The notes under the pieces were generated by a model. That model searched no databases and had not been told where the DNA came from. It saw only the letters and a list, made by a program, of their open reading frames with translations. From Erigeron canadensis (Eukaryota; Streptophyta; Magnoliopsida; Asterales; Asteraceae): a stretch of 64,000 nucleotides of DNA. The position numbers were made by a program, and so were the translations under genes. Shown one piece after another: positions 13,201 through 23,562 of this stretch. How positions within the stretch are numbered: the first letter of the stretch is position 1; the number at the start of each line of letters is the position of its first letter. The stretch lies in contig NC_057769.1 of the NCBI RefSeq assembly GCF_010389155.1, forward strand, positions 8,184,735-8,248,734. Direction: 5' to 3'.

Positions 13201-15494
13201 GATTATACAACAAAAAAAATAAAATAAAATTGAAAGTATAGCATTTAAGGGGGAGGGGCAACGACCAAAAGAAAAAAAAAAGAAAAAAAAGAGAAATTGT
13301 ATTTCTATTGGAACTCTTGTTAAATTATATATTAATATATCCTAATTACATTCAAACTCAAAGACATTTATCCTTATAATAAATATAAGTAAATACCTAA
13401 ACAAACAAACAAAAAAAAAACTATTTTTGTTTCTCTTCTCCTTCTTGCCGTCGACCCAGAGAAAAAAAAAGAGGGAAAACTCTCTCAAGATCAAAGCTAT
13501 AATTTATTGGTAAGTTTAATTATAATTCTATTGAATCTTGATTTAAATTACAATTAATAATAAAGTTCTTAAAGAATATATTCTATTCTTTCTTTTCAAA
13601 GTATCTAAGAAGAAGATTATCAATCTTGGGGTAAAATCACTTGTCTTCTCTTTTCATATATATTAGTCTTTTTATTTATTAATTTTTATTTATAAGTAAC
13701 CTATTTGATGAATATATATTATGGCAAATTTATAAGAATGAATGTAAGGTTTTTTTTTTAGGGTTAAATCAAAAGCTTGAAGTATAAATCATATTAATGT
13801 TAAAAGTTTATGTATTTATTGTATCATAATAATTAATGTAATTAGAGAAAATTCAATTATGAAGGCATGGAAGTCATAATAACAGATGAAAATAGGTGTT
13901 GGAAAGCTTTGAAAGTTTATATATGAATATTAGTTGTAGTAGTCTTTAAAACAGTAAGTTTGGGTTATTTCTGAATCTGGACAGATTCGGTTTGTTAATT
14001 TTGAAAGGTCGTATTTTGGTCATGGAAGATGGTTAAGTCATGTTTTTGGTGTCTAAAATTAATTTCAGGAAGTCTACTTTCTTGTGGAAGTGGTTTCGTG
14101 TCAAAATATGAAGGTTAAGGTTGTCAAACAAATTTTATAACAAAACTGCGCAAAGTTGAGTTTTCTGAACAGATTTTGATCGACTTCAAATAGTCATATC
14201 TTGGTCGATTTTATGAACTGGAAAATTATTTTTCTCCAGAAATGTTTTTGAGATGTTAATATTGTACAGTAAAAAAATTGGATTTTTTTGAAGCTTCGAA
14301 GGCCCTTAACTTTTATAAAACTTTTATGTGCGCAAACAGTGATTTTTCTGACTAGTCTGTAATCATTGAATTTTTAAAAATAGTTAACGTGCCAAATAAA
14401 TTATGTAAAAATTCATGTAAGTATATAACCCTCTAAGGTAACAGTAGTTAAGATTTTGAATCTTGAATAGTTCGTTTCATCCTAATAAAAAATAGATAAA
14501 GTTACCAAAAATTTCAGCGAATATGAGCTTATAGAATTTAATCATAAATCATTAAAACAAATACTCTATATTAAGTTATGTGACTTGTAACTTAATAATG
14601 TATGACAAATCAATTGTGAATATTTTTGAAAGTAGCCATATATGTACATCATCAAATACGGGTTACAATGGACAGTTATTGACCATGTCCATAATTGTAA
14701 GTTGTTCTTATATATGTGTTATGTAGATTCTAGTGATCATTTTGGACCTTGCATAACTGCTTGCTTGTTGAGGTGAGTTTCGTGGCCCCTTTTTATATTA
14801 TTTCTTTGGGGAAAAATGATGCTCAAAACACTTTTCATTTCTTTACTAGCTCAAAACTTGTTTGTTTTCATGGACAAATACGTGTAATTATGAAATGTGT
14901 ATGCTAGCTTGCTTGTATTGATTTCTTTGATGCAATAGATGTCTTTTGATATCTATTGAAGACTATTGGAAAACTATCGACTAACTTTATACTCCAGCTG
15001 GTAGTTGTTGGTATTTAAAGCATGATTGAGTTGTTAACAGGAGTGATGGGGATTGTGTTGTTGGATAACTATGATGGCATTGATCAGTATTTAGTACGCT
15101 ACTACATGTTTATATTTACACTATCGTCCAAACTTGATATATCATGCACAGCAAACTCATTTGTATTCCTTTAAACCTACGAACTCACCAACGTTATGTT
15201 GACATTTTCAAGCATTCATTTTCAGGTAATAACAATGCTTAAGAAGATTGAGCTTATGGACTTTAGGAAGACCAATAAAGAGATCCTTCATGGACTCCTA
15301 GATTGCATGTAAAACATTGAACATTATTTGCAATTGTTACTTCTTTGCTATTTGAGGCGTGTTGCCTAGATTTTCCGTTTGTGGAAATTACATTTATTTT
15401 AATTTCATTTAGTTTGACTCTATTATAAAGTCCATGTGCTATAACTATATCTTTTCGTCATATCCTACGATTCCGCCTAAGGTGGGGTGTGACA
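12824..15494 (-). mobile_element. Solo LTR, copy 2, opposite orientation
   Basis: This is the reverse complement of the family seen at 8202-10950: it starts TGTCACACCCCACC at 15494 and ends GGATGTCACA at 12824. It is flanked by the perfect 5-bp duplication AGAAG (12819-12823 and 15495-15499). Length is 2671 bp. Long stretches match copy 1 with scattered substitutions. Differences include an AAT microsatellite at about 13154-13200 and a divergent section around 13200-13600. The target duplication differs from that of copy 1, so the two are independent insertions. Confidence 0.85.
13154..13200. repeat. (AAT)n microsatellite
   Basis: About fifteen perfect trinucleotide units inside solo LTR copy 2. 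The matching position of copy 1 has no such run. Confidence 0.9.
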
Positions 15495-15499
15495 AGAAG

Positions 15500-17830
15500 T
15501 ATCGTTTATTAGCTATCAGTTACGAATCTCTGAATCGGTCTGCCACAATGCATTAGATATATCATGGTAAATTAGTAGTTGTTCCAACATTCATCACTCA
15601 CCGTGATTAAAATATAAAAATTAAATATAGATATACCTTTAAAACTATTTAACGCCTCTTAGTCTGAACATTAGTGATCTCGACCTTGCACCTGAATGTC
15701 ACAACTTGGAGCATTTTAAACCCAACAGGACACAAAATGCACATAATGAGTAACTCAATGTACAGTGTAGCAAAGAGAGAGGAAAATAGGTACATCATTG
15801 CTTTTATCACGTCATCGGTCCAGTATTTCAACAATTTTACCTAGCTTTGCTTCTGTATGTATAATTGGCATAGAGGATTCACTCAGACCAACATCACCAC
15901 AATCCAAAAGGCATGATAATCGGTATGCAACTGAATATGTTGTATTTTTCATTAAGTAAGGGTTCAAAGATGCTTACTGATATCGACTTTGAATTCATTC
16001 AATGCAGGAACGACATCCTCATCAAAACTGAGTGTCATGATGAGCCTGATAGACAAATTTGGTTTGAAAGTCAAACAGGGTAAAACTGATCATGCCGCGG
16101 GTCACACAGTTGAAAAGATGTCGCCACACATTCCAATTTTTAGCAAGATAGTATTTGCTTATTTGGAATTTATTGAAGTCAAGATGAAACTATAACAGCA
16201 GACCTTTCACCAATCTTCTCAATCAGGTCCTCGCCTAACTTTCCTCATAACTTGAGCCACACCTCATGACCCCCGTGCACAACCACTCGCATCTAAATGT
16301 AACCAGTAGGGTGAGGAAGTCATATCCATGAATTCATACCTGTGGTTGGCCAGATTAACCAAGAGTCGTTGAACTTTGGCTATTCACGACAAAATTCTTC
16401 AAGACAGACACATAACCAATAACGTCTGCCATATATAACATTATGGCCAAAAAACAGTTTAGGCAGTCATATAACTTTAAGCGTTTGATCATTTGCAACA
16501 ACATAGAAACCGGAGTCTTGTAAATAAGTTCGACCATAAAACAACCAAATCGGGGGGAAAAACACATCATCAAATGTTAACTGGACAGCATACCACAGAA
16601 ATATGCATGATATGTAAACGTAAGCGACCTCGTATTTTTTCTCACAACCTCATTCCAAGAGATGACGATGGGTTGCAAGCTTCAGGCGAACCTGAATTTA
16701 TCAGGAGACCGGTATCCACTAATTCCAACCACTGACCACATGTGGCCTAGCATCGGGCTGTACAGACTCAAGCAAATGTCGCTTATGAAACCATATACCT
16801 TCTAAAATCTGCTATGTTGTACATAACACCAAAAAAGGACAATATATTTTTAGTTTTGGTATAAAATATTGTAGTTAGTTATATCTTTAATATTGTATAA
16901 ATAAGCAAAATATTACCTCGATCATATATCAAAATTGTAACTTGAAATCCCAACATAAATTTAATCCATCTCTAAAACCTGCAAAACAAAACAAAAAATA
17001 TATAAACAAAATATAGTTAGTATGAAAAATCGATAACAAATAAACTCCAAAACTCGATTTAAGCAACAGAAACAGTCAAACAAACCCTAAATCTATATGA
17101 CTTCAATTATCCATCTTCATTATTCAAGTTATGATCCACCAACATCTACACTTGAAACAAAAAACTTGGATTGAAGAAACTCTATATAAAAATCGAAAAA
17201 CTCATTAAACAAACCACATATCTCGAATGAATATCACAAACCTGATAAAGAAAAATCCTACAAATTTAACATACCTTGACCAAATAATTGCTAGCATGAT
17301 ACAATTAAAGAAAAAAAAAGGAAGAAAATTGAACTTCCGTGTAATAATCAAGTAGATGAAGATGAGAGGAGTAAAACTTGATTTTGAAGTGAAGAGAGTG
17401 TAGGGGAAGTTTTTCAGATGCCAAACAAAGATGGGCCTTTCATACCCAAAACTCTCAAACGCTTAGCCTGCCAATGAATTAAACGAGACTTTAATAAATG
17501 AATTAATACTTCAATTCCATTTTATTAATGTTAACTCACCCACTTTATTAACAACTAGATTTAGTGAGGAAACTTTTCCTTACCCTGCATCTAATGACTT
17601 GCAAAATCATCCATAAAACCATAAATTTCTTCTTAAATTCATCATACATACACGAAATTAAGAAGAGAAATAAAAAAACTCACAAATAAACCACACCAAA
17701 ATAATGAACCCCATTAACTACCCTAGTAAACCCATTAAGCACCCATCGATAAATCGTCAAGAATGCGCTAATTTTTCCACTACCATCATAGAACTTTTAT
17801 ATATATATATATAATATGAAAAAAATGAGT
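15500..17830. other. Spacer with a possible RPA-like remnant
   Basis: No intact gene. The minus strand at about 16355-16573 holds an open frame resembling part of an RPA-type OB-fold protein (separate entry). Neighbouring minus-strand frames carry many stops. The rest is AT-rich noncoding sequence. Confidence 0.4.
16355..16573 (-). pseudogene. Possible replication protein A-like (OB-fold) fragment
   Basis: The translated segment contains MADVIGYVSVLKNFVV, which resembles the start of the second OB fold of plant RPA1-like proteins (usual style ADVIGxV followed by a TLxxLRD strand). Plant Helitrons often carry RPA-like genes, and other Helitron signals lie nearby, so a degraded transposon-borne gene is plausible. 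Stops follow at 16355, and the upstream part cannot be read as one frame. Resemblance is short, so the call is tentative. Confidence 0.35.
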
Positions 17831-17985
17831 ATGGGGCTGTTATGCACTCAACTTGGGTGAAAAAACTTTCACATACCAATATTTTAATAATTTGAATAAA
17901 CGTTTGACCTCCATGATTTTTATGGTTAAAAAAAGGTATGTGAAAGGTTTTTCACCCAACTTAAGTGCCTAACAGCCTCATATTC
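17831..17985. mobile_element. MITE 1 of a sister pair
   Basis: About 50-bp inverted ends: GAGTATGGGGCTGTTATGCA at the left and, at the right, the reverse complement of GAATATGAGGCTGTTAGGCA. About 60 bp lies between them. The arms differ at a few positions. No clear target duplication could be fixed. It is closely related to the element 70 bp downstream. Confidence 0.7.
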
Positions 17986-17994
17986 CCTTCCCCC

Positions 17995-17998
<4 letters not shown>

Positions 17999-18049
<51 letters not shown>
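17999..18049. repeat. (TA)n microsatellite between two MITEs
   Basis: About 25 TA units separate the two related MITEs. Confidence 0.9.
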
Positions 18050-18050
<1 letters not shown>

Positions 18051-18052
18051 AG

Positions 18053-18220
18053 GGTTTATGTGGCTGTTAGACACCCAAACTTGGGTGTAGAACCCCTCAA
18101 ATCTTATTTTTTTAATCCATAAAAAGCATGGGGCCAAGCATTTATAGATATATTATTAAAAATTAGTATGTGAGGGGTTCTATACTCAAGCTTGGATGTC
18201 TAATAGCCACATACTCCATT
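18053..18220. mobile_element. MITE 2 of a sister pair
   Basis: The inverted ends begin GTTTATGTGGCTGTTAGACA at the left and, read inward from the right, GAGTATGTGGCTATTAGACA. They share the TATG.GGCTGTTA core with the element at 17831-17985. The arms are about 45 bp. Both elements sit beside TA runs, which may reflect target preference. Confidence 0.7.
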
Positions 18221-18228
18221 TTCTCATA

Positions 18229-18345
18229 TCTATAATATAACTAAAAGAGGGGGTTGGGGGTACACTTGGCACCCCTAATCCTCCTCTTTTAGCCTAATCC
18301 TCTATTTTTATTAATCCTATACTTTTTAATATTAATCTAAATTAA
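18229..18345 (+). mobile_element. Candidate Helitron 5' terminus
   Basis: At 18229 an A is followed by TCTATAATATAACTAAAAGA, a typical Helitron start. About 110 bp downstream begins an array of roughly 58-bp repeats, and an RPA-like fragment lies at 18860. The same order (TC end, then the same repeat family) occurs in reverse at 54177. No 3' end with hairpin and CTRR could be assigned with certainty. Confidence 0.45.
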
Positions 18346-18655
18346 TTTACACTTTTTTGTTTTTCATCATCAATTTACACTTTAACCCTCAATCTAAAAC
18401 AATTAATTTACACTTTTTGTTTCCCATCACCAGTTTACACTTTAACCCAATTTAAAAATAATTAACTTACACTTTGATTTTCCATCACCAATTTACACTT
18501 TAACCCAATTTAAAAATAATTAATTATACTTTTGGTTTTTTATCACCAACTTACACTTAAAAATAATTAATTTACACCTTTTGATATTCCATCACCAATT
18601 TACAATTTTACCCAATTTAAAAATATTTAATTTACACTTTTCGGTTTTATTGGTA
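18345..18655 (+). repeat. Degenerate tandem array, unit about 58 bp
   Basis: About 5.5 copies of a unit containing AATTTACACTTTAACCCAAT and a CCATCACCA block. Unit lengths vary through small deletions. The same unit occurs in reverse orientation at about 53838-54030, so the array belongs to a dispersed element rather than to local sequence. Confidence 0.75.
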
Positions 18656-18859
18656 ATCTATAATATCACGTACGATAAAAAAAAAGAAGCTACGATCAAA
18701 TACAAAAAAGGTTTTTCTTTTTATATACTTTGCACATAATTAATCATTATTATTATTTTTTAACATTGAATTCTTATGTTATTGTTATTATTATTTCTTT
18801 TCATTTAGTTTGTTGTTCATTATATGTTCGTTATGAATTTTGTTTTCAACAACAAAAAA

Positions 18860-19030
18860 ATGACCACGTTAGTTTATCTTGAAGATCTTAAGCCAACGCA
18901 TGTTAACCATCATTTACGACTCCGTGTTGTGCATGTATGGACTGTTTCGGAGTGGAACAACCCGAAGAAAATCAAAACGTTCGAGATGGTCTTTGTTGAT
19001 GAGTTGATATGTATTTTTCAAGTTATATAG
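18860..19030 (+). pseudogene. RPA1-like DNA-binding OB-fold, N-terminal fragment
   Basis: The frame opens at ATG 18860 and reads MTTLVYLEDLKPTHVNHHLR, then RVVHVWTVSEWNNPKKIKTF. This is the usual start of plant RPA 70-kDa-subunit-like proteins: LxDLKP, followed by two strands of the first OB fold, including an RVxxxW motif. The frame stops at 19028-19030, soon after FVDE, and the expected DNA-binding continuation is not open. RPA-like genes of this type are carried by plant Helitrons, and a Helitron-type 5' end lies 630 bp upstream. I read it as a broken, transposon-borne copy. Confidence 0.55.
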
Positions 19031-20667
19031 TTTACACTTTTAAAATATAAGAAACTGTAAAATTTTTATTTAACTAAAGTTGAAAAAAAGGGGTAAACTG
19101 AAATTAATATTTATATAGAGTTAATTTTCGTATGTTTCTTCTTTAAGTTTCGTATTGATCAAGTTGTTATGACTTAACTAATCTAAATATTATATATTAA
19201 ATTTTGTATTTCTAATATATATTAACTTTTAGGATTTACGATTATATTTTTCTATAACCTTTTAGATATAAAGTCTAAACTTGATATGAGTAGGTTTCTG
19301 ATTACTTTAATTATTTTGATATCGTTTTGAAAGTAGCTCATTAATGGTGTATACTTAAGATTTACGATTATATTTTTCTATAAGCTTTTAGATAAAAAGT
19401 CGAATTTTGCTATGATTATTTTAATATATCGACTATGATTATTTTAAATATGTTTTGAAATTAGCTCATTAATAATGTAATTTTTTAACAGCTGTTATTC
19501 TATAAGGGGAAAATGATACATATTTTGAATGTTTAGGATTTAACACAACAAGAGATGGCTTTAATTGCAAGGTTTTTGGCTCGACTTTCTTGGATCTGTA
19601 TGCAAAGATGTTTATTCGATTCTTATGGTTAATTTGTTTGAGGTTTATTTTTTAAAATTGTGTTAAACACATAGAAACACACTAAGAGAACTTACCAGTT
19701 TTTTTCATGTTTTTTTTTTGATATTTGCAGGGCACTATCATACATGGTTTGGTCAATGGTGAATGGACGTAAAATTTTAAGAGTATTTTGACCGATGGAA
19801 TGGTTATTCAGCTAGCAAATTTCTAAATTGATTTCGGTATATCTATTTAATACATTTGAATTCTAATTTTTTAGCTATGATTAATATATTTTGAGAATAG
19901 CCGTCCATTAAACAGGTCTGAAAACTAATATATATTATATGTTAAAGTGATTGAATGAATATTGGCGTAGATACGTCGGTTTATATTTACTAGTTTTAGA
20001 TTAGATAATTTTATATCTTATTTCATTTCTCAAATGAATTACTGTAAAATCTAGATATCGAAAACGCTTTTGAATGGGAGGAGATCATTAGGGCAAACTT
20101 CATATAATTTACACAATTTTGGAGAACACAAACATTTTCTAGGAGGTCCTTTGTCTTCTTTTTTTTTTTTAATTTATAAAAAAATAAAATCACGTAAATT
20201 ACAAAATAATTAGAGAGAAAAATACATCCTTATTTGCACATCATTACAAATTAATTATCAGTTTTCTTCTGTTAAAGAAAAACTTGGATCTGGAATTGCT
20301 TGCTGCCTCTATTGATCTGATTTTGTTTATGCGAGGTTTCTTTGTCGTATCTGAGAATCAATTTGTTAATCTGCAGAAGAAATAAATTTGTTGTTAGTTT
20401 CAATTTGCAAAAACAGGTCGCAGTCATTATTGCATGCCACATTTTGGTTGTCACTTAATTTGATGGTATGTTCCTTGTTTCGATTTTTATTCTTTCTTTA
20501 TTTTCTTTGACGGCGTGTATGTATGTATTTTTAATTAGTACGACCAGTACTAATTATTGTCCCTATTTTTAAACCCATGTAAGGGCCCATGAATGTCAAA
20601 TTAACCGTTTGCTTAATTAGCAGCAAGAAAATGAGGGTCTAAACCTAAATACAAATTAGAAACCATG

Positions 20668-21032
20668 TTGCTGAACATGATCAGAAAGAATTGAAGATGT
20701 TAAAGCTGAACATCAACTACTGCAAGATAAATTAAGCACAAGGGTTTGAGACAAAGAAATCAATATCAACAGCACCAGAATCCGATGCTGAAGATGGAAC
20801 TGATGATGTAAAACGTCTTAAATATATATGACTTCATTTTACTTTAGTTTATCCGTCTTACGATTGTAACATTCATTAGTCACAACATATATTTAAAAAG
20901 AAGGGAAAAAATGACTGACTTATTGTGTTGTATATTATGTGATTTCGCAAGGAATAGCATTCCTATGAACCGGCGTTTCCGAGCACTCCCAGAACCTCCA
21001 CCACCAATAGATCTGCAGAAAGCCTGGGAAAA
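20668..21032 (+). pseudogene. Possible captured gene fragment (unidentified)
   Basis: Short pieces look coding. Near 20690-20750 one frame gives DVKAEHQLLQDKLSTRV, a charged coiled-coil-like stretch. Near 20770-20812 another gives PESDAEDGTDD. Near 20941-21032 a third gives RFRALPEPPPPIDLQKAWEN. They lie in different frames, with stops between. Exon fragments like these are common in Helitrons. I do not recognise the source gene. Confidence 0.3.
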
Positions 21033-21744
21033 TTTTTACGATTGTAACATTCATTAGTCTGTAAAATATTGCCTTATTTCTTGTACATGATGAGTTTGTT
21101 CGTATGAACCGTCTTCAGATTCTGTCGTTACAGATCCTAATAAGATGCTTATGTAATTAACATTTGATCGATCGATTAATTCACTTGATTGATTTATAAA
21201 CAGCGCGTGGTAACTATTATAACCGAATATAGCAAGTTATGTTCTAGCTTCGATCAGGATGTAAAGACTTACCACCTATATATGCTTAGTTCAATATTCT
21301 CGCTTAATATTCTGGACTTAAGTCTTCAACTGTACAAAAGTTTGTATTGTAAAGACTTGTCGAGATATGAATCGAATTTGAACATTTTGTAGAGTAGAAC
21401 CTGCTGTATAAATGATGTTGATTTATAGGAGAACATATCTATCACCTTGCTAGTAGTTTGTAGCTCATCACTTAAATGTCCCCTGTAGCTTGTTAATCTT
21501 AGTGTGTGAACGATATGATTTAATTGCTTACTAGCCTCAATTTTCACTTGCATTCATCCAATTTGGCTGCTGTTTTTTATTTTGGTCCTGTACTCGTTCC
21601 TCCATTGTAAGGTGCGGTATCAAAGTCATATACAATGATAGTGGTGGTGGTCAAGCGACGGAAAAATGTTATTGTGAAAGTTAACTATGTAAGTAATCAG
21701 AGATGCGAGGATCTCAACCCTATGAAAGGTCAATATTAAAAAAA

Positions 21745-22085
21745 CTATATGGGTACCCGCGCGATGCGGCGGTATCTTTGAAAAGGTGATAGTTAAATGT
21801 GTCGGTACCTTTTTGCAGTTAAACTGAGAGAGCGAGGGAGAGATGAAATCAATCTTTTTGTAGGTTGATGTTGATTGTCGTCGAGATAAAACTAAGTATT
21901 AGGGTTCAGGTGAGAGCAAAAGAGGAGGGGATTAGAGATAGAAATTGGGAGATAGATGGAAGGGTAGTATAGGAAAATCACTTAAAAGAGTGAAATGAAT
22001 AGTTGTTTGTAGGAGGGTATAATAGGTATTTTAAAGGTATAATGGTTGAAAAAAATAGGTAGTTTATTTATATATGGAGTATAGA
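21745..22085 (-). mobile_element. Non-autonomous Helitron
   Basis: Minus strand: TC at 22085-22084 is preceded by A and continues TCTATACTCCATATATAAAT. The 3' part has the GC-rich motif CCGCCGCATCGCGCGGGTAC and ends ATAG before T at 21745, with the usual C of CTAG changed. Length is 341 bp, noncoding. It belongs to the same general family as 1516-1776. Confidence 0.7.
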
Positions 22086-22220
22086 TGATATTTGAATCTC
22101 AATCATTAATTTCAATCCAATGGTTAAGGATTGTCCAACTCAACTCTAAAGTTAATCTTAATTTTAGAGAACCTCTATCCATTTTGACCCTTGATTTTAA
22201 TTGAAAAGTTTAGATTGTTT

Positions 22221-22683
22221 CACTACAAATAATGTTGTATTTATTCACACTTTTAGTGAGTGTGAACAAATTACAAATTTTGTCAGACTTTTAGTGAGTG
22301 TAAACAAATTAAAAATTTTGTCACACTTTTATGTGTGTAAAAATAATGTAGAACAAATTAACACTTTTGTCATACTTTTATGTGTGTAAAAATATGTAGA
22401 ACTAAAAGTTCACACTTTTTAGTGTGGGCTTTCATAATTATTTTGTAACACTTCATTTGTCCACACTCACATTCTAGTTAGCGTGGACAAATTTGGTGTT
22501 ACAAAATAATTATGAACGTCCATACTAAAAAGTGTGAACTTTTAGTTATACACACTTTTTAGTGTGAATAAATTTCTTCACACTTTTAGTTCTATATATT
22601 TTCACACATATAAAAACGTGACAAAATTTTTAATTTGCTTACACTCACTAAAAATATGGACAAATGCAACATTATTTATAGTG
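22221..22683. mobile_element. Palindromic CACTA-type MITE
   Basis: The ends are CACTACAAATAATGTTG and its near-exact inverse, with TTT on both outer sides, as expected for the 3-bp target duplication of CACTA elements. The whole 463 bp is close to a perfect palindrome with its axis near 22452. The arms carry repeated AGTGTG motifs. There is no coding capacity. A transcript would fold into one long hairpin. Confidence 0.85.
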
Positions 22684-22879
22684 TTTTAACTTTACCTATA
22701 AATTTGATCTCACTTTTAAAGGATACTCATCCATTTTTACTGGATTCAACTTTGTAATTTGTGATGCTAACTTGATTTACACGTGTGGTTTTTCAAAGTG
22801 TTGTTAAGATTTAATCGATGGCTATTAGTTTGTTTAGTTGAAGTTGTTTCTTAAAAATCTTGAAGTTTAGGCACACTAA

Positions 22880-23174
22880 TCTATACTTCTATACTTATAT
22901 TATAAAATAAATAAATTTTTATTTGTAGAAATATTAAAACTTGGATAATAATTTTACCTAGCACTCGTCAAAATATTTTCACCTACATTACCCCGTTAAC
23001 ATTAATGATTAATTTATACTGTTAATCTCTTATCGTCTAAAATATTATCTTCATTAACCTTTTACATCAATTACTTTACATCAATAACTTACATCACTTA
23101 ACACCGTCTTCATCACCAACAATCGCCTCTAATACTACACCATCGTGGTCGCATTAAGCGGGTGTACTTGTTAG
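22880..23174 (+). mobile_element. Possible Helitron, degenerate 3' end
   Basis: A is followed at 22880 by TCTATACTTCTATACTTATA, a good Helitron start. Downstream, GGTCGCATTAAGCGGGTGTA resembles a decayed 3' hairpin, ending TTAG at 23174 before A instead of T. The interior contains ATCACCAAC-type sequence like other family members. The end mismatch keeps confidence low. Confidence 0.4.
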
Positions 23175-23562
23175 ATATATAATATATTTTTCATTTGGTC
23201 GTTGATAGTTAAAGCCTGCCTTCACCGCGTTTGTTTGTGTAATGTGGGACCCACAGAAAAAAAAAATAAAAAAGAAATAATACAAAAATTTTGGGGAAAT
23301 CTGAATCCTGACTAAGGCGATCACCCCCAAAATTTCAATATCAATTCCACTTTAGAAGAAGTAGTAGTAGTAAGGAATAAATTAGTTAAATATTTGTAAT
23401 TTGTTAAATACTAATAATAATAATATTAAAAAAAAGTGGAAAGTAAAATCAAATCTGGCGAATATAGTAGGATTAAGAGCAAGGTCGTCACTAAAACAAG
23501 ACCTGACGGAAGACGACGATTACGAGGATTCACGTCCGTGGCGTCGCAGGTTACTGTCTGCA

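Noticed and set aside
8202..15494. One giant fold-back or Mutator-type transposon with 2.7-kb inverted arms
   Set aside because: Each arm has its own TG...CA borders and a different perfect 5-bp target duplication, which fits two solo LTRs and not one element. The 9-bp flanks of the whole span agree at only five positions.
23401..23562. N-terminal extension of the VTT protein
   Set aside because: The frame is open upstream, but it contains no ATG before 23563, and relatives start at the MKFTW-like position.
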